This document shows positions 35,171 to 48,406 of a stretch of 64,000 bases of DNA, one piece after another. Origin of the DNA: Welwitschia mirabilis (lineage: Eukaryota > Gnetophyta > Gnetopsida > Welwitschiales); NCBI GenBank assembly GCA_051453625.1, contig JBOZIK010000001.1:241901856-241965855 (forward strand), in the 5' to 3' direction. Position 1 is the first letter of the stretch. Each line of letters starts with the position of its first letter. The translations under genes and the position numbers were made by a program. The notes under the pieces are model-generated. The model did no database searches. It was not told the DNA's origin and saw only the letters and a program-made list of their open reading frames with translations.

Positions 35171-35745
35171 TGGATATAAAATAAATGAATTTTACATTAA
35201 AGAGTTTATAAATTTTTTGTTTAATTATTTTTCACATGTATGGATTACATCTTCTTTCTTATTGTCTATTTGGTTTGATAGAGGTCTCTAAATAAATTCT
35301 ATGTTGATATATTTTCGGATCTATTTTCTTAATATTAGTATGATCTTAAGGAAAAAAATCCTTTTTATTTTGATCAACATTCTTTTCAGCTTTGTTTCTA
35401 AGAATAAGTTAAATAATTATTTATAATAAAAGGTCTATTTGGAGCTACCTGAATATACTCTAATCCTTCCTTAATTAGGTGCTTTTCTATTTCTTAAGAT
35501 GTTAATCTTTCTCTTATACTTTTTTTTTATTTTTCTTATTTAAGATTAGGCTAACCTATTGGGTCAGAATTGCATTGGTTCTAGCTTCTATATTTTATTC
35601 CATATCTTCTATAACCATTGCATTAGATAACTTGATCTCTTTTTAAGATCTTCTAGACCAATTTCCATTCTCCTCTCTTAGAATAAATCATAGTATCTAT
35701 TGTAGTCATCTAAGGTATCCCTAAAATTACTATGTGGATATCTTC

Positions 35746-35988
35746 CTAGGTCATCATTAATAAATAATATATTAAGTAGATAAAGAATTTGAGTTTTATG
35801 GATATACCCTTTAAAACTCCTTCTAGTATTACTGCTGAGCCATCTGCTAGGTATACATTTCCTTGATAAGATATCAATTTTGGCTTTTTAAATTCCTCAT
35901 AAGTTTTATAGGTCATGACATTAATACTTACCGCTATATTCATAAATGCTTTTATTTTGAGTTTTCCATCAATTTTTACATCTATCAT
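35746..35988 (-). pseudogene. Retropepsin-like protease of Gypsy B, active site lost
   Basis: The 80-codon frame reads MIDVKIDGKLKIKAFMNIAV then SINVMTYKTYEEF and LISYQGNVYLADGSAVILEG. In the family this is IDVKIG...ALLDLGASVNVM...; the catalytic Asp of the D-(T/L)-G motif is Asn here (codon 35938-35940) and the Gly is Ala/Val, so it cannot cleave. The aspartic protease would cut the Gag-Pol polyprotein. It sits between gag and RT of element B. Confidence 0.75.
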
Positions 35989-36149
35989 AGGTGTTCCAGA
36001 ATCACTATACTTTTCATGTTATTTATTTTGAATAACTTGTGTGGAAGCCTAAGAAACTTGATCTTTCCTAACCATCTTAATTTTTTTTTCTTCATGATTT
36101 TCTTTTTATTTCTTTATTTTAAATCATGATCTTAGTTTGCTTCTAGTAC

Positions 36150-37860
36150 ATAGGTTTGTCATTTAGTAATTTTAAAAGAGATAATGATATTGTTCTGTAT
36201 TCTAAAAAATTGTTAAATATTCTATGTCTTTTTTAATTTTTAGATGTTCTATTTGTTTTCTTATTATTAGGAAAGGTAGAGGATCTATTAATGCACCATC
36301 TACTACTTTATTCTCTATATTAGTTTCTTCATTATCTAGAGAAATTTTTAAATTTATGTTCTTTCTATATGGTTCATATGCCATCCTCTATTTTCTAGAC
36401 CTAGCAATTACTACTTTACTTGTTGCTTCACTTAGATTTGACTGATGTTGGATAGGACTTTTCCCTTATTTCCTATCTATTTTTTATTTTTCTCTTATTT
36501 CATTTGAATCTTTTTTTCTCTAATTTCTATAATAATCATATTATTCTTGCCTTTTTAAATTTACATACTTTTTCAAAGGTCTTTCTAACTTACCTTTTCA
36601 TTTTCTAATTTGGTAAGGATATGAGGTTATCTAGTTTGAGGTTAATTTTCTAAGTTTAAATATAATCTATTAATATCCAACTAATAAACAAAATCCTGCA
36701 TCTAAGAACATTTTATTCCTTCATGATTATCTTCTTCATAATGTTCACATGTAGGTTCTTCTTCCTTATTAAAATGTTGTATAACTAACCGATCAAATTT
36801 TTCTACTATGTTATTAGTTACTTTTTAAGCTACTTCTTCCATTAGACTAATATATTTTAAACTATATGCACTACCATCTACTTCTATAATAAATACTTCA
36901 TTTGTCCTTTTCTTCTTTTCATTTTCTTATCCCATCCTTGACTCATTTTATGAAACTAAGTAATAGCCTTTTCTACTTCTTAAACATTCCTTGTTTTTAT
37001 GATTCCTCTATAGAGTAAGTCTAGTTCTTTTAAAGTTTGACTCTATAATCCCTAAGTAAAGCTATGACTTATTTTCTGGCTATAATTCTATGGTTAGTAC
37101 ATTTATCTAATAATATATTATACCTATTGATGAGTTTAGTATATCTTTTATTATCTTTTTATTTAATGTTTAAACTTTATCCTCTTAAATCTTCAACTAT
37201 TCTTATGGGTTGAAATTTAACTAAGAAAGCATTTTTAAGAGTTTCTTATGAACTAAATACATGATTAAGATCTCTATGATATCATAACTAAGCATCCCAT
37301 TTTAAGAAAAAAGGAAAATATCTTAGAAAATCATATTTGAAGTCAAGATAATTTACTTTAAAAAAGGAATCAAATAGACTTAAATGCAATAGGGCTTCTT
37401 TCAATTTCTTATCCTAAAAAATGGGTATTGATGTTATATTCATATTTTTCACTTTATCTGAATGTTATCAGGCTATTGAATTAATGGGACTTAATTCTTC
37501 TAGTCAATGATTATCATGATTTAAATGTCTTGAATCTCCATCATATTCCTAATGGCATCTTGTTACAATGTTTTTTCCAAGTTTATTTGCTTAAGCTGTT
37601 TGAGATGATTCTCCTTGAGTGTGAAGAGATTTTAGAAGAGCAAGTAATTATTAATCTAATTCATTCATCAATTTGAGAAAGATTTATACTTTCACAACAT
37701 TTTTAAAGATGGTTTCATCCATCATAAAATTATCCTCTTCTATTTTCATTTTAATCATATTGAATTTACTCATCTGAATCATAGTTCTTAGGGTCCCTAA
37801 CATACCCATCTTTTTCATTTTATTATTTTCCTTAACTATCTCGCTAAATCATAATTTTAT
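36150..37860 (-). pseudogene. Gypsy B gag remnant
   Basis: Minus-strand pieces between the 5' LTR and protease. At about 37400-37080 the frame reads KLKEALLHLSLFDSFFKVNY, DFLRYFPFFLKWDA, SSQ-like *ETLKNAFLVKFQPI and NKRYTKLINRYNILLDKCTN, the layout of a retrotransposon gag domain (helical W/F-rich core, -FL-KF-P-, then -E-Y-KLI-R--). A later 60-codon frame at 36384-36202 (MAYEPYRKNINLKISLDNEE...) is a charged linker toward protease. No zinc knuckle was found. The match is by pattern and position; the interval is broken by stops. Confidence 0.55.
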
Positions 37861-37908
37861 TCTTCTTTACTAGTTAGCTTTAGGATTACTCTTCTTCTAG
37901 TATCAAAA

Positions 37909-38868
37909 TGATAAAACCTTATGTGATGAAATAAATGCAAAAAATAATAGAAAATTATTTTAGAAAATGTACAAACTATGATATTGTTAACCTAAAGCAA
38001 GCTTAACCCATTAAATAAAAATCAAAGTCTTACTAAATAAATAGTTATAAGTTTCGTTCAACCATTTAGTTCAAAATGCATCATCATGTTCATATCATGA
38101 TGAAGTTACTTGAACTAGTCTAGCTAATTTGCTTGTTAATGAGTTTACTATTTACATATATTACATTAGGAAAAATAAAGAAAGTAGAAAAACATGATAG
38201 AAATTAGACAAAATTCTAAATAATAATTACTTCTAAGTAATTTTAATTATCTTAATTCATGTTCATCTACACAAATAGGAGAAAATAAAGATAATATTAC
38301 TTTTTCAAGTAATAAAACATGCACAAAATGATACTCAAAATGTTAGCATTTCAGCTTTACATTAAAATACCAAAATGCTATGTAGAGATGTACTAATGAG
38401 CTTATGTTTTTCTTTGTAGTAAACACTAGAGTATTGGATATGCTACTATGCCATTTGCAAGATAACTGAAGCTTATCTCTTAACCATCTTATTAAGTCCT
38501 ATTAATAGAGCATTTTGCCAAATAGATCCCCATCTTTGATGATGATTTATTCCTTATAACCCTTTCTATTTTGTTGTTTCCTTTCTTTTCTCCATAGAAA
38601 TAGTTTTATGGTTAACGTTATTACTACCTTTCCATCACCTAAATCTTCCCTTTCATCCTTATGCCAAGTGACATTTTGTATGTGTAACTCAATAATATAA
38701 AATATATATATTAACCTACTAACATACTAATTGACTAACCTATTGCTTAGTAATGATATTAACTTAATTTCTAAATAAAGGAATCTACTTACCATCTAAA
38801 ATGTATAATTATAAAAATAAAAATATTTCATTAATGAGTAAAATTTACATCAAAATTAGTCATCATCA
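37909..38868 (-). repeat. 5' LTR of Gypsy B
   Basis: 960 bp, TGATAAAACC...GTCATCATCA on plus, with TGAT/ATCA terminal inverted repeats. Partner of 25156-26119. On the minus strand it is followed by TTTTGATACTAGAAG, a possible but poor match to a Met-type primer site, so the primer tRNA is unresolved. Confidence 0.82.
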
Positions 38869-39440
38869 TATGGACTAAAGGAAATAAGGATTTTTAATAT
38901 TTCTTCACTTTCATCAAGATCATCAAATAAAGTTGAAGTGTGTAAAGTGAGGATCCTCTCTTTTAGAGGATGATGTTGAATAAGCGTTGAGGATCTGATT
39001 TGTTGTTTAAGATTAAAATCTTCTCCTATATCTTTTTTAGTTGCATGAAAGACTCTAATAGTGAATTCTTATTTTCTACATGGAATTCTATCACTCTTGT
39101 TAATGTATCAATAATGCAATGGAATGTAGCACTAAAAGATTTTTCTAATAGTAAAGGATATCCTCCATTATGTTCTACATCAATAATAACTAAATATATA
39201 GGATAAAAAGCCTCTTCAATTTGTATGACCAGATCCTTAATAACTTTAATTAGCTTTCCAAGAGTTGCATCAGCTAGTTTCAATGCAATTTTTATTTATT
39301 CAATTTTATTTTATAACCTAAACTTTTTATAGATGTGAAATGGCATAATGTTGATATTTGCTTCTATGTCTATCAATACTTTATTAATCTTTTTGCTTTA
39401 TTTAAAGATAACACTAACTGTCATAGCCCCTAAGTCTTTA
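38869..39440 (-). pseudogene. Retropepsin-like protease of Gypsy F
   Basis: The minus strand reads KINKVLIDIEANINIMPFHI then YKKFRL at about 39385-39310, the family's ALCDLGASVNLMP...YKKLGL. The catalytic Asp (39368-39370) is kept, but the Gly after it is Glu. It continues in the 85-codon frame 39283-39026: LADATLGKLIKVIKDLVIQI, EEAFYPIYLVIIDVEHNGGY and PLLLEKSFSATFHCIIDTLT, i.e. the flap and the -PLILGRPFLAT- segment. About 140 more bases lead to the element B junction at 38868. Polymerase for this element is at 22.4-25.2 kb beyond B. Confidence 0.82.
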
Positions 39441-40462
39441 AACCTTAGATATTTTTGTATTATTGAGTTAGAAAGGAATTTTACAATGAACATCTTATGA
39501 TTATTTTTCATTTTCTCTTGACTAAGTCCTTCCAAATATTGTTTTATTTAGGATTATCTTGCAATATTTTCTAAAAGGATAGGTTAATGTTCACATCTTA
39601 CATAATTACCTTAAGATAATTATTATAGATAGGATTAATTTTTAATCTTTTTAACCAAGGAGATATGGATTTATTTCTCATGTTTTCTTTGATTGTATTG
39701 TAATTATATTTCTCTTTAGGAGCTAAATAAAATCTAGATTGGTCAAGAATTTCTATGACATGATCATGGCTTAGATGTTCTTGGTTGCGAGAAGTGGAAG
39801 TTTGTTCATTGGGAGTTGTATCATGTTTATTTCTTATTACTATCTTTCAATCCTTGTTAACATCAGTTGGGAATGGCTTGGATTGTAAGGGATCCTTCAA
39901 GTCTTTGGTTCACTAACATCGTTTGTTGAATTATGCCTATAACATTTTTCATATTCTTGTTAAAGACCTCTTACATTTTTTTTTAATTCACTGATTGAAT
40001 GTTTAAGGGAATCATCCTTAAATTATTTATGGAAATAAAATTTGTTGGGCTAAAAATTATTAAATTAAAAGTTCTAAGGTTGAAAAATTGGGATATGCTA
40101 AAAGTTATTACCCCTATATCTATTATTAAAAAAGGGTTTAAAGGTTAATTATGATCCCATATTTTATGGCCAAAATTATTAATTATTTTTAAAGTTATTA
40201 GGTTTTTGATGAAATGCACAAGTATTTTCATAGATTATTTCTTTATAATAGGACAATCTTTAGTGTAATAGGCATTATCTTTACATATTTCACAAGAAGA
40301 GTTTTATGGTTGAGGTTGTTGATTTAACATTGTTTCATTAACTAAGGCTTTGGTATAATTTTATAATGTGTTGATAAGATCTTAAACTAGGTTACTAGGG
40401 CTCATGTTGTACTTTCTTCATGTCATTTAATATTTTCCCTACAAGTCTATTTTCTTTGATGA
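39441..40462 (-). pseudogene. Gypsy F gag, C-terminal part with degenerate CCHC zinc knuckle
   Basis: The minus strand at 40294-40253 reads CEICKDNAYYTKDC, a C-X2-C-X4-H-X4-C nucleic-acid-binding knuckle in which His has become Tyr and the usual Gly is Asp; both fit single G-to-A/C-to-T changes. Just upstream is TKALVNETMLNQQPQP*NSS (about 40355-40296). Downstream, near 39480, LRFKDLGAMTVSVIF matches the -LKDPGSFTIPC- lead-in to protease. The fragment starts at the edge of element D (target copy TTGGT at 40463-40467), with the N-terminal gag half on the other side at 50.3-51.7 kb. Confidence 0.75.
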
Positions 40463-40467
40463 TTGGT

Positions 40468-42432
40468 TGTCACTTTTAGACTTTCAAGGTTCAGAGACTT
40501 AGCCTAAAAGTTTAAATTAAAATAAATTTTAATGTTATAAATATTTAATTTATTCAAATTATTACAGATATTTTAAGGTTCCTAATATGTAAATTTCTAT
40601 TATGAAAAGTTTATGTAATAATACCTCACATTTTATAGTATTCATAAATTTCTTCTTATTGAAAATTCTTATTGTTTAATTATGATTGATGTAGTTAGAA
40701 ATTTTATAATTTTTAATTTATATCTAGAAAATAGTTTACTTATTGTTTTTGAAAAAAAAGTTGTTATTGTATTATCTACATGATGGACATCAATATTTAT
40801 TTTTATAATATTAATGCACCAAAGGATTGGCAAGGAATGGAATAAGAGTTGTTATCGAATCTTTACCAACTTTTGCCATCTCAATCAACCTCCTTTATGA
40901 TGTTCTATCTTCACATAGACTCTTTGTAAACTTTTGCCACTTTAACCATTCTCCTTCATGATATTTTGTCTTCACATATGTAGAATATTTATCAACTTTT
41001 TCCACCTTGATCATCTTCCCTTCTAATGTTTTCTCTTCATATTCTCATGACCGTATTCCTTGCATCAAACTTCATTTATAAATAGAACCATATTTTTCCT
41101 TTCTTCTAATTATCATTGTTAAGAATCCTTCCCTACCAATCTTTAGAGCATGGTTAAGCCTTTGAACCTTTAAGCCTTGGAATCTTTGGAGCGCTTAAAT
41201 CCCGTTGGGTATGGTTGCATGATCATTTTTTTGTAAAGTTTCATGGCTTAATCTATTTTTGCTATATGGTTTATGGTTCTTTTGATTCATTCTTGTATGA
41301 TTCATGTTTTTTTCAATTCATTCATTGTATGGTATTTATGGTTTTTTGAGTACTTTTTATATGGTTTATGATATTTACTACATTCTTGCATGATTCTTGA
41401 TTTGTCATTTATCTTTTGTATCTTAAATAACCTTATATTTGAAATGATTTTTAATGTTAGTAGATTATTGTATGAATATTTATGCATAACATTAAAGAAT
41501 TTCTTACTTGTTTGAACCTCATATACCTTGGTTAGTGCCTTCCTTGTGTATTTGTATCAAAACCCCTCACATATTGTTAAGCCTTGAGACAAGTTATTGA
41601 TTTAACTTGTTTGGCTTATTGAACTTGAATAATTACTTTTTTTAAAATTAAAAAAAATAAAACTAGCTGAGGTAAATAGTTATGGGACTTTAGAGAGAGA
41701 TTCTATCTAAAGTGGAGTCCTAAGGTCATAGGGCAAAACTTCGAAGATAAATACGAAAAACAAAGGACCAATTTACCATTTATCCCTTCTAGATTATTAA
41801 GAAACTAGATTACTAAAGTCTATTATGGCATAATAATAAGGAATATTAATTGAAATGGAGCCTTAGTCTTCTTAATTTGATCTTAATAACCCTTTTCACT
41901 TAGGAATCCTATCATTCCAAATCCTTACCATGGACCATACTAAGAACTATGAAGGTTATAGTTCTCACACTATGCTATTTGTATTTAATAGGTGGTTGAG
42001 TGGAGCATAGGAAAAGTTTATTTTTCTTACCTAGAAGGACATTTGGAAATTTTGATCTTCTAGCTTGTGCTTAAGAAAGTGTTGGAATTTAATGATTTTT
42101 CCTTCTTGTATCTTATAATCTATTTGCATCTTATGGTTAATCTTTAACATCTAATGTAATTGTAATACTTGGTTTATCTTGAATATAAAGAGGAATTTTT
42201 TTTCTCTTGTAGTTAATCATTATATGAGTTATTTACCTCCTTTACCTATAAAAGCTACTTATGAATGTATTTATATATATATATATATATAGATTCAATA
42301 AGAATTACTAGATTAAATATTTCATAAAAGCATTTGTAAAAGAATAAGTTTGTAGTTAAGATTTTTCCTGGATGTTAAATTTGGTATCAGAACTACATGA
42401 AGCTTTAAAATGAGAGAATTCAAGATGTTACA
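40468..42432 (+). repeat. 5' LTR of element D
   Basis: 1,965 bp. Contains a TATAAATAG core promoter at 41077-41085, a (TA)n run at about 42262-42291, and, near its 3' end, an internal GATGTTAAATTTGGTATCAG (42371-42390) that mimics the LTR end plus primer site 53 bases before the true one. Confidence 0.87.
41077..41085 (+). promoter_or_regulatory. TATA box of D LTR
   Basis: TATAAATAG, 609 bases into the LTR. The identical box is at 49021-49029 in the 3' LTR (offset 614) and at 57826-57834 in the related LTR E (offset 512). Confidence 0.7.
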
Positions 42433-42446
42433 TTTAGTATCAAAGC
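42433..42446 (+). promoter_or_regulatory. Primer-binding site of D, decayed tRNA-Met type
   Basis: TTTAGTATCAAAGC directly after the LTR end differs from TTTGGTATCAGAGC by two G-to-A changes. It sets the plus orientation of D. Confidence 0.75.
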
Positions 42447-45400
42447 TTATATTACAATTTCAATGGATGTAGTTATTATGAAGGCATTATAAAATACAAC
42501 ATCAGAGTGTAGGTTGCAATTTTCTTAGGCATAGTTGTTGTGAAAGGATTTATACAAGATGGATGATGAAAGTTTATCTATGATCAACTCACTTAACAAT
42601 ACAATCTTATCAAATGACTATGAAGAACAACATTTATGATTGTTATCATTATTAGAAATAAAAAGAATATGTTGCTTTTACTATTCTTTGTTAAGTTAGT
42701 AAGCAAGTTTCTTTCATAAAACACCTATCCTATGATTTACATATTAGAATTATTACTTTGTAAAGAAGTAAACAAAGCTAAACTAATGTAACATGAGATG
42801 TGAATATGTCTTTGGTTATCTCTTTTAGTGAATCTATTTGAGAAACCTAGGCTATAAGACTTGTATGAGCTATACTATAATATGAATTTCTGAACAACAT
42901 CATTACCCTGCATGCTAATCTAGAGTATTCAATCAACTATGTTTCTTTAATTTTATATTCATTTCTTATACCTCTCTTCTATTCATTTATTGCATCACGA
43001 GAAAATCCCCATCAAAACAAACATTATTTAGTAGAACTAACATGAAAAGTTCTATGTTAGCAAATGTTGCAAATAGTTCAGTCCCTCTTACCAATGGCCA
43101 ATTTAATCATAAATTACAAAGGAGATATCAAGTTGAGACCTATATGTAATCATAGCCTAGATGAAGACATATATTAATTTATGTTTATAAGTAAGTATCC
43201 TATACAATTAGTTTTTATATGTTAGGCCTTATGATTAATTGCACAGCTCTAAGTACTCACATTTATTTAAAAAAATAGAAAACATAGGGACTTTTGAACT
43301 ATAACAAAAATGTGTTAAGAGAAAATGCAATTAACTTGTAGAAACCCAAGCACACAGAAAAAAAAACACTTTCATTTTTACTAATAAAGTCAAGATGTAG
43401 AATAAGAAGAAAGAATAAACAAGGCTAAAAGACAAGTAAGCTTTAAAGAGAGAGGATAAGAACTTTTAAGGGAAGGCATTTCTAATTTGGTGTTGTAGGA
43501 GAAGTCAAAGTGTGCATGAAAAGTGTTCTTTGCGACATGCACGAAGAAGAAGATCCTTGTAATTAATGATAAGCAAAGTGTAGTGGGAAAGGGCTTTATT
43601 AGTGGTTGAAGAGAGTTACTGATCTACCATGAGATTACTTCTTTTACCTCCACTTTCCATTTCCAATCCCATTTCCATGCTCCCTTTCAACTCCCTAACA
43701 GAAGCAAATATTAGCTATTCTTTCATATGCACATCTCCAAACTATAATTGAAATCTTATGCAAGGAGAAGTAATGACATAGAAGCTATTGAAATACAAAG
43801 ATTTTGGCCGATATACCAAGATTTGGATTTTTTAACTAACCATTATGGATGCAAAAAATGGTCACGAAGTTCAAGTGAAGATGAATAAGACATACAGGCT
43901 TCACTCAATTTTAATAAAAAAAGGGTAACCCTTACAAACCCTTGTTTGCCATTAAACCCATACCCCTTTATGTAGTCTTTAGTTTAATAAATCCAACTAG
44001 GTTTATATTTAATAAAATAAAAGAAAAAGGCATATTTTATTTCAATGTTATGCTCAGAGTCTTCACAGATTATGGATTATAAAGAATGCATTATACTATA
44101 AGATGAAATTTTAGGGCCTTAAAGCAAATAAATTTACTTGCCCCTTCATTTGAAGGCATGAAGCACTTTCTCTCAAATATTCAAGAAGAATTAAAAATCA
44201 TTTCTAATATCAGAGGCCATATTTAATTGAATGTGATTATTTTCATGAAGATTATTAACATGTATTTAAAATGCAATATAGTTCACATTGCATGACAAAT
44301 GTTTGATAAAATTCCTAGGTGTAGTATTATCTCATGAATTGAAGAATAAAATTAGGTATGGATTCAGAATGGTAAAACACTTGCTTGAATTTATTAAGAA
44401 TTTCAAAAGACCAATAAAAGAAGTTGTTTTACTAGTGCACATGTCCTTTTTAGTTGCTGAGTGTTCTTCCCACTTTGAATTAAAGAATTCTAAAATGATA
44501 GAGAATGCTCTAAGAATATTCTCATGGCATGTTTTGTCTTTAATTTCATTATTATGCAAAGTAAATATTCGATCTAAAAAATCTAGCATTTACTTTTAGT
44601 TGACATCTTTCAGGTAACTTTCTTGTAAGAGATAAGCTATCTATGTTATATTATGATAAAGGCATTAGTATAGACCCAAATGAATTTGTGTGAAAATTGT
44701 TAGCTAAAAGATGCACCATCAGTCCCTTCAAAAGACAACATAAAAAACAAGATTTTAATATTTGATTCATTAATAAATTTTAAATATTAAATACTTTTGT
44801 ACATGTTGTCTTTGTTATTGGTATTTAAAGAAGACCTTTATAAATCTCTTCATGCTCATCATGAATGTGACATAGATATGCATATGCATCTACTGGACCT
44901 GCATGTAAAGAGGGAAGCTTCACATTAAATTTCATGCTACACTTACTACTAGAGGATAAGTCCATACCATTGTTAATAAAACTAGAGTAAATGGAAACTT
45001 TATCCTCAGTAATTCCACTTTTTTAAAGCTCCAAAACTAATGTATAGTATAAGGATAATAAAAATAAAGTACAGTTGTGTAGAATTACCGTAATCCTAGA
45101 TGAAATGTAAGCTTCTTTACAAAGAATATTCTTAGCATAATTGGTATCTAAAACATTTGATTTTCTTTCAAATGTGACTTTTGTATATGGTAAAATTATA
45201 ATAGGACAAGGAGTCACCTCAAAACTACATCTATGTAATAAGTCCTTATTACAGAAAGATGTGCTTCTTTGAGCAAATTTGACAACTTGTCCATTTTTAT
45301 ATTCCCTAGGATAAGAGCTATAACTTTTAGTGAATCTATGAGTTCTCTAATGGCCAAATTTAAAGAGTTGTTACACTGTGAAATCCTATCATAAGAGCTT

Positions 45401-48400
45401 AATAGTTTATCCACTCTATTAATGAGACTTTGAATTATATCAACTAAAGTTAGTTTTGGAAAAATTTGTTACATGAAATACATACAAGAAATATGAGGGA
45501 AAAGATACATAATAATAAATGTCATATCACATGCAATCCATTGTAGTTATCTCAACATGTTCTTACATGTTTGATTTCTAAGACCTTCATGTCTTTCAAA
45601 CCATCGCTCAAGTCAAAATAGTATGAGAAATATCAACACTAAAAATTCTCCCATGGCTAGTGAGTATTACCAAAGGTCTACCATATACATTATAAATTAA
45701 ATGATCTTTACCTATAACCAAAAATACAAGATCTAAAACTAAAATTATCTTGGGTTATAGCATGTCTTTCAAAATAAATCTTGCATGTTCTAAGCTCCTT
45801 ATATTCATGCTCTGTTCTTTAGCTTGTGTAGGATTGAAAACAACTTGACTATCTAAATCATGTTTTCAATATGTCCATTTTTGCAATGTTAAATTTCATA
45901 GAGTTATCTTCAAAAAGCAATGAAACAAAAACTTCAGATCTATTGCAACCCTTATAAATGTTAAAATCCTATCATAAAAGCAAACATGCGTTATTCATCT
46001 ACTTTATAATCATGGATGTTAAATTGTTAGTATTCATGTTAGGCATTAAATTTATCTCATATTTTAGACATAAGATTAAGATAAAGCATGTATTATGCCC
46101 TATATCATAGTTGTAAGTAAGGGCTAGAACACATCCATATTGGCCTACTATTAAAAAAGTATTTCTAATTTGTAACTTTAATATAAATCTCTTCTCTCTA
46201 GCCTTTTAAAAATTGACATTAAACCCATTAAAATTATTTCCAAAAGGAATTAACCCAAAAAAAAAAAGAAAAAATACATTCCCCAAGGTTACACAGTATC
46301 GCTAATAAAGACAGGTCAATACTTTTACCATGAAATGAACTTAAGGATACATTAGCATCAATGCAACCCGAAGAAAATATACCTGTTACTTGTATTTCAA
46401 CAACAATTATGCTCATAACACATATAAAACCACCATTATTAAATGGATATTATGCAAAATAATCATGAGTTCAAAATATCCAATTATCTCATTAACCATT
46501 AAAAGACTCTTACTTATTTTCAAAATCCCATAGAACACAATCTGCTTTAGGAGATTCAGTGCATTAAATAATCCTTTGTAAAAAAAACATAACTAGATAA
46601 ACAACTTATGCATTGATGATTACAAATAATGATATTTGCAAGCAGTGAAATCAAATAAGTAGTATTTCATCCATAATCAGATTATTATAAAAAAGATGGA
46701 CTTTACTGCCTAGACTTATAAATACATAAATAGTAAGTTTATTTATTTTTGATAAGGATTTATAATAATAATTCCACCTCATATGTCTTTCACTGTTAAA
46801 TCTTGTCATCACATATCTAATGTTGGCTTGACTTAACACTAGTAAAAATTAAGTGCTTTCCCTTATAACCTCCAATACTTGTATGGAATTTAGGCATGGT
46901 TGAGAGGTAAAATTTGTTGTAGTAAATAGAAGATAGAGTTAAAACTGTATGTCAATTTTTCTACCCAATTTAATATTTGATGCTAATATCAGATAACTAG
47001 AAAACTAATTAATTAAATTATATAATAAATACAAATTGGTTTAAATAGATAGCTTGTAAATTGTTGCAATTTTAATCCATAGAAGAGAATACCCTTTCCT
47101 TGAAAAGTTATTAGCATTAGGATTAAACATTTTAATATGAGTATAATTCTCCTTACTCTCATACTCTATTGAGAGCTCAGCTACATCATTAAGTTATATC
47201 CATGTGGTCTCTTTCCTAAATCCTTCTTACAGTGCATGACCATGTATTATAAAACCTTTTGTCTCATTCTTTGTAAGAGAATTTTATGGTATTAAGGAAA
47301 TACAGATACATGGGCCTCGTCTGATGCTATGTGACTTATGCTATTTAGCATTGAAACTTTGTCCTTACCTTGCCTTTGTTTGAAGCTTATAGTCACACTA
47401 ATTAAATAAAGAAATATGTCTACTCATAATACTTTTTTAGGGCCTCAATAATTTAAATTTCTTTACAACAAAAGCTTAGGCCATTGCCTGATGGCTTACT
47501 ATTAGACACATATTTTAGGTAACTCTTCTTTTATAATCTTTACCAAACATGTGGTTGGTCCCTTATTACTTTATAGACATGTCTAAATTAGCTAAAGTTT
47601 CCTTAAACTTAGCTTACCTAAAACTTACTTTTAGCATGCTTTTCATCAGTTGTTACATTTATTGTAAATTGCTTAACTTTTATGCCTTGTGGATATTTAA
47701 GTTATCATAGTAGAGTAACTTGTGTGAATCTTCTTCATGGTTATTGGTAAGGCCTTATATAGTATAAAATCTATCATTAATGCATATATTATCTTTAGAG
47801 TTTAAACATTTTTATTAATTACTTTCATGAGTAAAAAGGAGATGAAAGGAGACTTGGTTAAATTTTCAACACACAAATGTGAGACAACCCTAATAGAAGT
47901 ATGTACAATGTATTTACCATGGAAGCCATATATCTATGAGGTGAATATCCTCTAATAAAACTAAATGAAGTAGAAAAGATGATTGCAATTAAGAGAAGAT
48001 TGGTGTTATCATGATGATTAGCAGTCTTGAAGATGACATTCCAACCTGTTTAATAAATTATATGGCAATGATGAAAGATTTATTTAACAAAATCTTATTT
48101 ATCAAAGTAAGTCATTTGAAATATTTAGATATGGGTTTTGCATTAAGCTCCTAAGATAGAAATCTAAATGATTATAAAGTTAAGAAGTGAATATTTAATT
48201 AAACTATACATTTAAAGATTAACCAGTTAAAGTTTTGAATCAATAGAAAACTGTCATCAAAGGAAGATAAAATCAAATTTTTAAGTGAATGACTCTAAGA
48301 GATAAAAGCAAAATATACTTGAAAATATGAAATAGGTGTATTGTAGTAAGTAACTAAGCCTTCTTATTCAATTTCAAGGATAAAAAATTTTAAATGAATG

Positions 48401-48406
48401 GAGTAA
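42447..48406 (+). other. Apparently non-coding interior of element D
   Basis: About 6 kb without any frame resembling gag, protease, RT, RNase H or integrase on either strand. The longest frames, 103 codons plus at 44288-44599 and 85 codons minus at 44589-44332, overlap each other and have no recognisable content. There is a poly-A-rich patch at 46256-46274. The end before LTR2, AATGAATGGAGTAA, could be a weak polypurine tract. Confidence 0.65.

Larger units (their letters stand above)
25156..38868 (-). mobile_element. Ty3/Gypsy element B, 13.7 kb, nested in F between protease and RT
   Basis: Two related LTRs (25156-26119 and 37909-38868, 964 and 960 bp) bound a minus-strand internal region with gag, protease, RT, RNase H, integrase and an extra ORF in the usual order. 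Over about 70 bases I count 7 substitutions and one indel between the LTRs. The element interrupts F between the end of its protease (about 39010) and the linker before its RT (about 25150). Flanks are CATAA and TATGG with the boundaries chosen; no clean 5-bp target duplication can be claimed. It contains a 625-N gap. Confidence 0.82.

Noticed and set aside
25151-38873. Target duplication for element B
   Set aside because: With the LTR ends chosen the flanks are CATAA and TATGG; shifting the ends gives TTTGG/TATGG, still imperfect, so none is claimed.
44288-44599. 103-codon plus frame in element D as a gene
   Set aside because: No domain, overlapped by an 85-codon frame on the other strand; AT-rich sequence easily gives both by chance.
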